7,484 nucleotides of DNA. Source: Candidatus Omnitrophota bacterium (GTDB taxonomy: Bacteria > Ratteibacteria > UBA8468 > MWAK01). Under the pieces are notes generated by a model. It was not told the origin of the DNA. It searched no databases and saw nothing but the letters and a program-made list of their open reading frames with translations. This document shows positions 1 through 5,261 of this stretch, in pieces; within the stretch, counting starts at the first letter, position 1; each line of letters begins with the position of its first letter. The DNA lies in NCBI GenBank assembly GCA_026387085.1, contig JAPLMK010000105.1, forward strand, positions 12,501-19,984. Direction: 5' to 3'. Position numbers and translations under genes: made by a program.

Positions 1-2
1 TG

Positions 3-209
3 GTGGAGAACAAGTCTTTCCAGACCAAAACGTTCTTCCCGGAAGAAACCATTTCCGCTTCCGGCCTCTCCCAGCTTCTGGTTGCCACCCACCAGGGCAA
101 AAACGTGGAGCACATCACCCGGGTCACCGGTTACTTTTCCAAGGTAAGCGGTTGGAACAAAGGCAAGGTCGCGGAACTGATTGACCGCCACCGCACCCCG
201 GTTTCTTAA
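3..209 (+). CDS. NrdD C-terminal-like protein, probably 5'-truncated by the window
   Basis: The frame ends in ITRVTGYFSKVSGWNKGKVAE, followed by a short basic tail. This resembles the C-terminal end of class III (anaerobic) ribonucleoside-triphosphate reductase, where an R-V-x-GY-x(n)-N-x-GK-x-E pattern ends the protein. Class III enzymes make dNTPs with a glycyl radical under anoxia. The first possible start is GTG at position 3, but the frame is open to the window edge, so the true start probably lies upstream. The roughly 37 residues before the motif contain no cysteine, whereas NrdD normally carries a four-cysteine zinc site and the glycyl-radical loop nearby. It may therefore be the end of a divergent NrdD, or a small stand-alone NrdD-tail protein. 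Assignment rests on one C-terminal motif only. Confidence 0.45.
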   Translation: MENKSFQTKTFFPEETISASGLSQLLVATHQGKNVEHITRVTGYFSKVSGWNKGKVAELIDRHRTPVS

Positions 210-256
210 TAAACGTCTTTTCGTTTTTCGCGATATTTTCCCGGAGCATTGAAGGG

Positions 257-265
257 TGCTATAAT
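257..265 (+). promoter_or_regulatory. Extended -10 promoter for metY
   Basis: TGCTATAAT at 257-265 is a perfect match to the extended -10 element (TGnTATAAT) of the housekeeping sigma factor. At a 17-nt spacing the -35 position (237-242) is poor, as is usual for extended -10 promoters. Transcription would start near 272, giving a leader of about 40 nt before the metY ATG. The leader is too short for a known SAM riboswitch aptamer plus expression platform. Confidence 0.55.
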
Positions 266-299
266 GTATTGGCAAGCCCAGGTTTCGTCGCGGCAACCC

Positions 300-306
300 A
301 AAGGAG
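300..306 (+). promoter_or_regulatory. Ribosome binding site of metY
   Basis: AAAGGAG at 300-306 lies 6 nt before the ATG at 313 and is a strong Shine-Dalgarno match. It fixes the metY start and shows that the genome uses canonical SD sites, which makes the SD-less starts at 1725 and 5258 stand out. Confidence 0.75.
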
Positions 307-312
307 ATAAGA

Positions 313-1530
313 ATGGCAGACAAATTAAAACAAAAAGTAGAGACGCTGGCCCTGCACGCCGGACAGGAACCGGACCCGACCACCGGTTCCCGAGCCGTGC
401 CGATATACCAGACAACCAGTTATGTCTTCAAAAACACCGAACATGCGTCCGGCCTTTTTGCCTTAAAAGAATTCGGCAATATCTACACCCGGATAATGAA
501 CCCGACCACCGACGTTCTGGAAAAGCGGCTCGCTGCCCTGGACGGCGGCACCGGCGGCCTGGCGGTTGCATCCGGCCAGGCGGCGATTACCCTGGCCATA
601 CTCAACATCACCAAGGCCGGCCAGAACATCGTCTCCACCAGTTATTTATACGGCGGCACCTATACCCTTTTCCACTACACCCTGGCCCGGTTCGGAATTG
701 AAGTAAGGTTCGTGGACTCATCCGACCCTAAAAACTTTGCCGCCGCCATCGACAAAAATACCCGGCTCCTTTACACGGAATCCATCGGCAACCCTAAAAA
801 TAACATTGACGATTATCCGGCAATCGCGGCCATCGCCCATCAACACAACATCCCGCTGGTCGTTGACAATACCGTTTCCCCGCCGCCGCTCCTGCAGCCG
901 CTGAAATTAGGCGCCGATATCGTAGTTTATTCGCTGACCAAATTCCTGGGCGGGCACGGCACCAGCATCGGCGGCGCCATTGTAGACGGCGGCACCTTTA
1001 ACTGGGCCAACGGCAACTTCCCGGAAATGACCGAACCGGACCCGTCTTACCACGGTCTCTCTTTCTGGCAGGCCTTCGGTAACCACGAAAAAGCAGCCGC
1101 GCCGGGTTTGGCTTACATCCTGAAAGCGCGGGTTAGTCTCCTTCGGGACCTCGGCCCCTGCATCTCGCCTTTTAATTCTTTCGTATCCTGGATAAATTAC
1201 CCGGGGCTTCCCAGCCACCCGGACCACGAAAAAGCAAAAACTTTCCTGAAAGAAGGTTTCGGCGGACTCCTCGGATTCGGAATTAAAGGCGGCAAAGAAG
1301 CCGGCCGAAAATTGATTGACTCGGTAAAACTGATATCGCACCTGGCCAATATCGGCGATGCCAAAACCCTGATTATCCATCCGGCCAGCACCACGCACCA
1401 GCAACTAACCCCAGCCGAACAGGTAAGCACCGGCGTTACCGAAGATTACGTCCGGCTCTCGGTCGGTTTAGAAAATACCGCAGACATCATTGCGGATCTG
1501 GACCAGGCCCTGGACAAAAGTCAGAAATAA
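313..1530 (+). CDS. metY: O-acetylhomoserine sulfhydrylase (Cys/Met metabolism PLP enzyme)
   Basis: A 405-residue member of the Cys/Met-metabolism PLP enzyme family, most like O-acetylhomoserine sulfhydrylase (MetY). Known MetY enzymes condense O-acetylhomoserine with sulfide to homocysteine in direct-sulfhydrylation methionine synthesis, in the cytosol. Visible hallmarks are: N-terminal ETLALHAGQEPDPTTGSRAV (10-29) followed by PIYQTTSYVF (30-39); YTRIMNPTTDVLE (58-70), with the Tyr/Arg that reach the neighbouring subunit's PLP phosphate; ASGQAA (87-92); VVDNT with Asp185, which contacts the PLP pyridine nitrogen; and SLTKFLGGHG with Lys210 as the Schiff-base lysine. C-terminal HPASTTHQQL and VRLSVGLEN are family-typical. 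Length is slightly below the usual 425-430. Start is set by AAAGGAG at 300-306. Expression is probably from the extended -10 promoter at 257-265. No metX neighbour is in view. Cystathionine gamma-synthase is less likely given the HAGQEPDPTTGSRAVPIYQT start. Confidence 0.93.
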   Translation: MADKLKQKVETLALHAGQEPDPTTGSRAVPIYQTTSYVFKNTEHASGLFALKEFGNIYTRIMNPTTDVLEKRLAALDGGTGGLAVASGQAAITLAILNITKAGQNIVSTSYLYGGTYTLFHYTLARFGIEVRFVDSSDPKNFAAAIDKNTRLLYTESIGNPKNNIDDYPAIAAIAHQHNIPLVVDNTVSPPPLLQPLKLGADIVVYSLTKFLGGHGTSIGGAIVDGGTFNWANGNFPEMTEPDPSYHGLSFWQAFGNHEKAAAPGLAYILKARVSLLRDLGPCISPFNSFVSWINYPGLPSHPDHEKAKTFLKEGFGGLLGFGIKGGKEAGRKLIDSVKLISHLANIGDAKTLIIHPASTTHQQLTPAEQVSTGVTEDYVRLSVGLENTADIIADLDQALDKSQK

Positions 1531-1541
1531 TTAAATTAATT

Positions 1542-1706
1542 GTACGCAGATTACCGCAGAGAACGCGGAGTACGCAGAGAACTGCTTAAGAATTATTTAT
1601 TATTCTTTAAGTTCCTTCCTTAAAGTTTCTCCGCGGTCTCTGCGAACTCTGCGGTTAATTCTCTGTCATTCAGTATTATCCGTTTTTTCTGCGTGTATCT
1701 GCGTCC
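1542..1706. repeat. GCAGAG-type short repeats in a large imperfect inverted repeat
   Basis: This fills most of the 194-bp gap between metY and the HypE-like gene. The left part has CGCAGA or CGCGGA units at 1545, 1555, 1564 and 1573, spaced 9-10 nt. The right part carries the complement: TCCGCG at 1630 and TCTGCG at 1639, 1648, 1688 and 1698. The arms can fold together, with an inner A/T-rich stem (CTTAAGAAT at 1585-1593 against ATTCTTTAAG at 1602-1611) and a further perfect 7-bp pair (CTTTAAG 1605-1611, CTTAAAG 1619-1625). The layout resembles dispersed non-coding repeats or a MITE-like element. I see no gene here, no convincing sigma-70 promoter, and no stem followed by a clean T-run. Confidence 0.7.
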
Positions 1707-1724
1707 AAAATAATTCTGTAAATT

Positions 1725-2765
1725 ATGGAAAAACTGCCGGAACTCGGGAAGATCCACCCGGAATTTTTTGACCGGGTTATCTTCCCGCGCCTGGGCGCGG
1801 AAGATAAAAGTGTCATCATCGGCCCGCGCCACGGCGTTGATTACGGTGTGGTGAAGATTGGCGATGCCTGCCTCTCGTTCTCAACCGACCCGTTCTTCAT
1901 CGTCCCGGCATACGGTTTCAACCGGGCGGCCTGGTTTGCCTTCCATATTATCTGCTCAGACGTCGCGGTCTCCGGATTGAAACCCAAATATCTTACTGTC
2001 GACCTTAACCTTCCCCCGGAAATAACCGAAGCGCAATTAACTGAGATGTGGGAATCAGTCCACCGGGAAGCCAAGAAATACAACGTCAGCATCATCACCG
2101 GCCACACCGCCCGTTACGCCGGTTGTAACTATCCGATGGTGGGCGGCGCCACCGCCATCGCCCAGGGAACCGAAGCCGAACTGCGCGGTCCCCACCGGGT
2201 AAAGATTGGCGACCAGATTATCATAACCAAGGGACCAGCCATTGAAACAACCGGGCTTCTGGCCATCTCTTTTCCTGAAAAATTCAAAACGGCTTTTGGA
2301 GCGGGCTTTCAAAAAGAGGCCGAGAACGTATTCTTCCAGATGTCGGTCATGGATGACTGCGCCATCGCCCGGGAGTTCCCGGGGGTGCACGTCATGCACG
2401 ACGCCACTGAGTGCGGAATCTGGGGCGGCTTATATGAAATGGCGCGCGCCGGAAATTACGGAATACGGGTTGACCAGGATTTAATCGTAAAACAGGATGT
2501 TATCATTAAAACCTGCGAGCACTTCCGGATTGACCCATTTTCCACCATCAGCGAAGGCACGCTCATCGCCACAGTGGACCCGAAGGAAGCCGGAGAACTG
2601 GTGTCAGCGTTCACAAAAAATAATATCTTAAGCAGTATCGTCGGCGAGGTCACCGGCAAAAAAGACGGCCTGAAAATAAGAGAGGGCGGCCGTACCTTTG
2701 ACCTGGAACACCCCAAGACCGACCCTTTCTGGGCAATAATGGAAAAACTTACCCGATTAATTTAA
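1725..2765 (+). CDS. AIR-synthase-related protein, HypE-like (PurM superfamily)
   Basis: A 346-residue protein of the PurM/AIR-synthase superfamily (PurM, HypE, SelD, ThiL), closest in pattern to HypE. The N-terminal half has GVDYGVV (37-43), in the position of the family's acidic ATP/Mg loop, then FSTDPFF (52-58) and SDVAVSGLKPKYL (78-90), matching the HypE/PurM D-[IV]-A-x-x-G-x-x-P motif. The C-terminal half has HDATECGIWGGLYEMA (225-240), equivalent to R-D-x-T-R-GG-L-x-x-x-L-x-E-x-A. It then has GIRVDQD (246-252), ISEGTLIATVDPKEA (275-289) and IVGEVTG (305-311). HypE makes the Fe cyanide ligand from a C-terminal PRxC cysteine; this protein ends in KLTRLI with no cysteine, so it is unlikely to do HypE chemistry. 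Function is unknown; ATP-dependent phosphorylation or dehydration of a small molecule is possible. A TAA at 1719-1721 in the same frame fixes the ATG at 1725, but no Shine-Dalgarno is visible and the upstream repeat nearly abuts the start. Only 9 nt separate its stop from the copper cluster. Confidence 0.75.
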   Translation: MEKLPELGKIHPEFFDRVIFPRLGAEDKSVIIGPRHGVDYGVVKIGDACLSFSTDPFFIVPAYGFNRAAWFAFHIICSDVAVSGLKPKYLTVDLNLPPEITEAQLTEMWESVHREAKKYNVSIITGHTARYAGCNYPMVGGATAIAQGTEAELRGPHRVKIGDQIIITKGPAIETTGLLAISFPEKFKTAFGAGFQKEAENVFFQMSVMDDCAIAREFPGVHVMHDATECGIWGGLYEMARAGNYGIRVDQDLIVKQDVIIKTCEHFRIDPFSTISEGTLIATVDPKEAGELVSAFTKNNILSSIVGEVTGKKDGLKIREGGRTFDLEHPKTDPFWAIMEKLTRLI

Positions 2766-2774
2766 GAGGGAAAA

Positions 2775-3263
2775 ATGAAGAAAATCATGAAATGCGGCTT
2801 GGGGCTCGGTTTGGTTTTTGGTTTTCTGATTACAATCGCCGCGGCAGCCGAAAATCCGGGTGTCTGTCCGGTGCTGGGCAAAAAAGCGTCCCTGTCCAAT
2901 TCTTACCCATACGGCGGGGAAACATACTATTTTTGCAGTCCGGAATGCGTTACCAATTTTCAGAAAGAACCGGAAAAGTACCTCAGCCGGATAAAAGAGA
3001 TTACGTTACTTGCCCAGAAATATACGTTTATTCCGATGGAAATAAAAGTAAAACAGGGTGACCTCGTAAAGATAACCTTCATCTCCCGAAAAGCTAACCG
3101 CAGCCTGATTATAAAAGAATACAACATCAATGTTGCGGCCAAACAAAATGAGGAAAAAAAGATCGAGTTTCTGGCCGACAAAAAAGGAACATTCATCTTC
3201 TACTGTCCGATCGTTTACAGCGGGGAAAAATCCGAAATGAGCGGCAAATTAATCGTCGAATAA
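2775..3263 (+). CDS. Secreted YHS plus cupredoxin protein with degraded CuA site
   Basis: A 162-residue exported protein. Residues 1-24 are a Sec signal peptide (MKKIMKC, a hydrophobic core, cleavage near AAAA-EN). Residues 30-70 form a YHS-type metal-binding module: CPVLGK with Cys31, YYFCSPEC with Cys54 and Cys58, then the typical F-x-x-x-P-E-K-Y-L. Residues 80-162 are a cupredoxin domain like cytochrome oxidase subunit II (TFIPMEIKVKQGDLVKITF, GTFIFYC, GKLIVE). Compared with its tandem paralogue at 3320, the CuA ligands are mostly lost: the His of PHGL is Arg109 (NRSL), the second Cys is Tyr148, and the His is Lys152. Cys144 and Met155 remain. It probably no longer holds a binuclear CuA centre, but may still bind a metal through the YHS cysteines. 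SD AGAGGG (at 2765-2770) sits 4 nt before the ATG. First gene of the copper-efflux cluster; role as periplasmic copper carrier is inferred. Confidence 0.8.
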   Translation: MKKIMKCGLGLGLVFGFLITIAAAAENPGVCPVLGKKASLSNSYPYGGETYYFCSPECVTNFQKEPEKYLSRIKEITLLAQKYTFIPMEIKVKQGDLVKITFISRKANRSLIIKEYNINVAAKQNEEKKIEFLADKKGTFIFYCPIVYSGEKSEMSGKLIVE

Positions 3264-3319
3264 GATAATATCGTTTTACACTTACGCTACATACGTCTGA
3301 AACAAAAACGGGAGGCAAG

Positions 3320-3856
3320 ATGAAGAAAATTATGAAATGCGGTTTACTGCTGGTTTTATTTTTTGGTATTTCAGTTCCGCTTGCCTATGCGGCGCACGAA
3401 CATTCAGCAACAACTATCACTCAGCAGACAACAAGCGACAGCAGCATCTGCCCGGTAACCCGGGAACAATTCAAGCCTACCGCGCAATCGCCCAGCTACA
3501 AATATAAGGGCAAAACCTATCAATTCTGCTGTTCCGGCTGCGTCAATCCGTTTAAGAAGAACCCGGAAAAGTACATCAGTCAAATAAAGGAATTTAAGGT
3601 GGTGTCCAAAAAGTACGCGTTTGTTCCGGTGGAAATCAAGGTAAAACAGAACAACATCGTGAAGATAAACCTCACCTCTGAAGATGTTCCCCACGGCCTG
3701 GCGATAAAAGAATACGGCATAAACGTTTCGGTCAAGAAAGGCGAAATAAAAAAGATAGAGTTTCTGGCCGACAAGAAAGGAACCTTTACTTTCTACTGTT
3801 CGGTCTTTTGCGGCATGGGCCATTCCAAAATGCAGGGTAAATTAATCGTAGAATAG
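3320..3856 (+). CDS. Secreted YHS plus CuA-type cupredoxin protein, intact site
   Basis: A 178-residue tandem paralogue of the preceding gene, with the same start (MKKIMKCGL) and end (GKLIVE). The signal peptide spans about residues 1-25 (LAYAA, then HEHSA). A His/Thr/Ser-rich spacer leads into a YHS module: CPVTREQF with Cys44, FCCSGC with Cys70, Cys71 and Cys74, then NPFKKNPEKYI. The C-terminal cupredoxin (about 98-178) has a full CuA-like ligand set: His125 in PHGL and CSVFCGMGHSKM, giving Cys160, Cys164, His168 and Met171 (C-x3-C-G-x2-H-S-x-M, the cytochrome oxidase subunit II pattern). The subunit II Glu, which binds by its backbone, is replaced by Val. There is no transmembrane hairpin and no haem motif, so it is not an oxidase subunit. 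Strong SD GGGAGG at 3310-3315 sits 4 nt before the ATG. Its stop is followed directly by the CusC start. Inferred role: periplasmic copper binding or delivery to the Cus pump, in place of CusF. Nitrous-oxide reductase maturation is a less likely alternative. Confidence 0.85.
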   Translation: MKKIMKCGLLLVLFFGISVPLAYAAHEHSATTITQQTTSDSSICPVTREQFKPTAQSPSYKYKGKTYQFCCSGCVNPFKKNPEKYISQIKEFKVVSKKYAFVPVEIKVKQNNIVKINLTSEDVPHGLAIKEYGINVSVKKGEIKKIEFLADKKGTFTFYCSVFCGMGHSKMQGKLIVE

Positions 3857-5182
3857 ATGAAGACTAGGCTTTTACTGGTTTGCGCCTCTTTTCTCCTGGT
3901 AATTTCCGGGTGCGCCGGTCCGGCCACTAAGGTTGAGAAAACCGAAAGAGCGAAGATTGCCCGGGCCGAACAAAATTACCGTCCGAAAGAGGCCCGGCCC
4001 CAACTGCCGGTCCTGACCGCTGATTCGGAACTCAAAGATTTTGTTAAATATGCGGTCCTCAACAGCCCCAGGGTGGAGGAGGCTTTCTACCAATGGAAAA
4101 GCACGGTGGAGGCGATTAACGCCTCCAAATACCCGGCAAACCCCCAACTCTCCCTCCTGGATTTCGACAGCGTCATCGATTCTTTGATGCCCGGTGTCAT
4201 GTTTATGGTGCCGGCACCCGGCAAACTTTCCCTCTCCGGCGAAGCGGCCGCTCTGGAAGCCGGCAAAACCGGGCATATTTTTGAGGGAGAGGTCTTAAAG
4301 ACCGCTTTCCGGGTAAAAGAACTTTCTTATCAGTCCTGGGTTCTGAAAGAGAAGATTAAACTCACGGAAGAGATATTACAAATTCTCCGAATGCAGGAAA
4401 ACGTAAGTTTAGCCAGGGTGAAGACCAACGAGGCGTCCCTGCTTGACCCGATTACAATTCAGATTGAAAAAGAGAAACTGGCCAATATGCTGGCGGACTT
4501 TAAGGATTCCGAAAAAGTGTTGACGGCCCAGTTCGGCGCCGCTTTAGGCATACTCCAATCTGACCGGATTCCAAAACCAATGGCCGCCCTGCCCTTCACC
4601 GAATCCGGTTTTTCGGAAAAAGAGATTTGGGAATCCGTCCAGGCCAAAAACCCGCGCCTGGCTCTCCTGCGCAGCACGATAGAGCAAAGTGAAGTTTACG
4701 TTAAGTTGGCGTATAAAGAGCAATGGCCTGATTTTAATATCGGTTTAATGCAAGGACTCTTTTCGGGAATGGCTCTCACCCGGCCCTTGCTTTCAATCTC
4801 AATTCCCTGGCCGGGAAAATCCGCCAGCCAGGTTGCCGCTTCCAAAAGCGCCGTAAAGATGACCGAAGCGGCCTTTTCGGCTGAGGAACTGGATTTAGCC
4901 GCCGGACTGGCCGACGGACTCTTCCGGTGGAGACAGGCGGACCGGGAAGTAAAACTTTACCGGGAAAACCTCCTGCCGAAAAGCCGGGCGGCCACCCAAA
5001 TTGCTCAATCCGGTTATCGCACGGGAAAGACCGGTCTGGCCGACTTCCTGAACGCCGAGCGGACCTTCCTGGACTTTTCCGTCAACTACTTGTCAGCGCA
5101 AGGCTTAAGGGAAATAACCTTAAACGAAATATCCCTCTCTATCGCCGGGGTTTCACCGGAAAAAGAAGACCTTTTTAGGTAG
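3857..5182 (+). CDS. cusC: TolC-family outer-membrane factor, CusC-like lipoprotein
   Basis: A 441-residue outer-membrane channel of the TolC/OEP family, the exit duct of a tripartite metal efflux pump. The N-terminus is a lipoprotein signal, LLLVCASFLLVISGC, with lipobox I-S-G-C and acylated Cys19, as in CusC. The rest is mostly long amphipathic helices in two repeats, roughly residues 57-245 (NSPRVEEAFYQWKSTVEAIN, then YPANPQLSL) and 255-435 (NPRLALLRSTIEQSE, then WPDFNIGLMQG). The second ends in the typical GYRTGKTGLADFLNAERTFLD. The ATG directly follows the TAG of the upstream gene with zero spacing and only a weak SD, suggesting translational coupling. The following adaptor begins 7 nt after its stop. 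Substrate (Cu/Ag) is inferred from the CusA and CusB neighbours. The symbol is by family and context; paralogous CzcC-type factors look similar. Confidence 0.85.
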   Translation: MKTRLLLVCASFLLVISGCAGPATKVEKTERAKIARAEQNYRPKEARPQLPVLTADSELKDFVKYAVLNSPRVEEAFYQWKSTVEAINASKYPANPQLSLLDFDSVIDSLMPGVMFMVPAPGKLSLSGEAAALEAGKTGHIFEGEVLKTAFRVKELSYQSWVLKEKIKLTEEILQILRMQENVSLARVKTNEASLLDPITIQIEKEKLANMLADFKDSEKVLTAQFGAALGILQSDRIPKPMAALPFTESGFSEKEIWESVQAKNPRLALLRSTIEQSEVYVKLAYKEQWPDFNIGLMQGLFSGMALTRPLLSISIPWPGKSASQVAASKSAVKMTEAAFSAEELDLAAGLADGLFRWRQADREVKLYRENLLPKSRAATQIAQSGYRTGKTGLADFLNAERTFLDFSVNYLSAQGLREITLNEISLSIAGVSPEKEDLFR

Positions 5183-5185
5183 GAG
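5181..5185 (+). promoter_or_regulatory. Ribosome binding site pointing to an ATG at 5190
   Basis: AGGAG at 5181-5185 overlaps the cusC stop codon (TAG 5180-5182) and lies 4 nt before ATG 5190. It is the only good SD near the start of cusB. It selects 5190, not 5258, as the natural initiation codon of the adaptor gene. Confidence 0.7.
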
Positions 5186-5189
5186 CCGC

Positions 5190-5261
5190 ATGAAGAAGAA
5201 AAATATAATAATCAGCAGTCTTGTTATCTTACTGGTGTTCTCTTCTACCGCAATCCGATGA
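5190..5261 (+). pseudogene. Out-of-frame N-terminal signal/anchor of cusB
   Basis: From ATG 5190, behind the SD at 5181-5185, 23 codons read MKKKNIIISSLVILLVF plus six residues before TGA at 5259-5261. This is a basic N-terminus followed by a hydrophobic core, exactly what a CusB adaptor needs as signal peptide or inner-membrane anchor. The adaptor body continues in the next frame: just upstream of its first ATG that frame reads FYRNP (5243-5257), which joins naturally to MNPEITSP. Moving from frame 0 to the adaptor frame needs a one-base step back, equivalent to a single missing base around 5231-5245. It could be a real mutation, an assembly error, or recoding; a mutation or error seems most likely. 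Confidence 0.65.

Noticed and set aside
211..228. Possible intrinsic terminator after the first gene (AAACG / CGTTT with T-rich flanks).
   Set aside because: The stem is only 5 bp and A/T-rich, the loop is itself T-rich, and the T-run is interrupted; too weak to call.
271..299. GGCAAGCCC and CGGCAACCC in the metY leader, reminiscent of a SAM-I riboswitch core.
   Set aside because: The CGGCAACC core of SAM-I needs a long 3' part (P3, P4 and the closing P1). Here the match runs straight into the ribosome binding site, with no P1 partner upstream.
249..701. 150-residue reading frame overlapping the start of metY.
   Set aside because: It lies in another frame over strongly conserved metY sequence and is rich in Arg, Pro, His and Gly, the usual look of an out-of-frame shadow.
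907..1404. 165-residue antisense reading frame inside metY.
   Set aside because: Antisense to conserved codons, with no SD or recognisable domain; a codon-bias shadow.
1542..1706. Repeat units between metY and the HypE-like gene as a CRISPR array.
   Set aside because: The units are 6-9 nt with 9-10 nt period and occur in both orientations; no 24-40 nt repeats and no spacers.
3264..3272. GATAATATC palindrome between the two cupredoxin genes as an operator.
   Set aside because: Nine bases, A/T-rich, occurs once, and no promoter elements are placed around it.
3320..3856. Second cupredoxin gene as cytochrome c oxidase subunit II or part of nitrous-oxide reductase.
   Set aside because: No transmembrane hairpin, no nosZ-like propeller, and no oxidase neighbours; the YHS module and Cus context argue for a copper-handling protein.
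5198..5204. A-run (GAAAAAT) near the cusB start as a programmed -1 slippery site.
   Set aside because: A shift this early would skip the hydrophobic anchor and give a polar N-terminus. The heptamer also does not fit X-XXY-YYZ, and the sensible junction is near 5231-5245.
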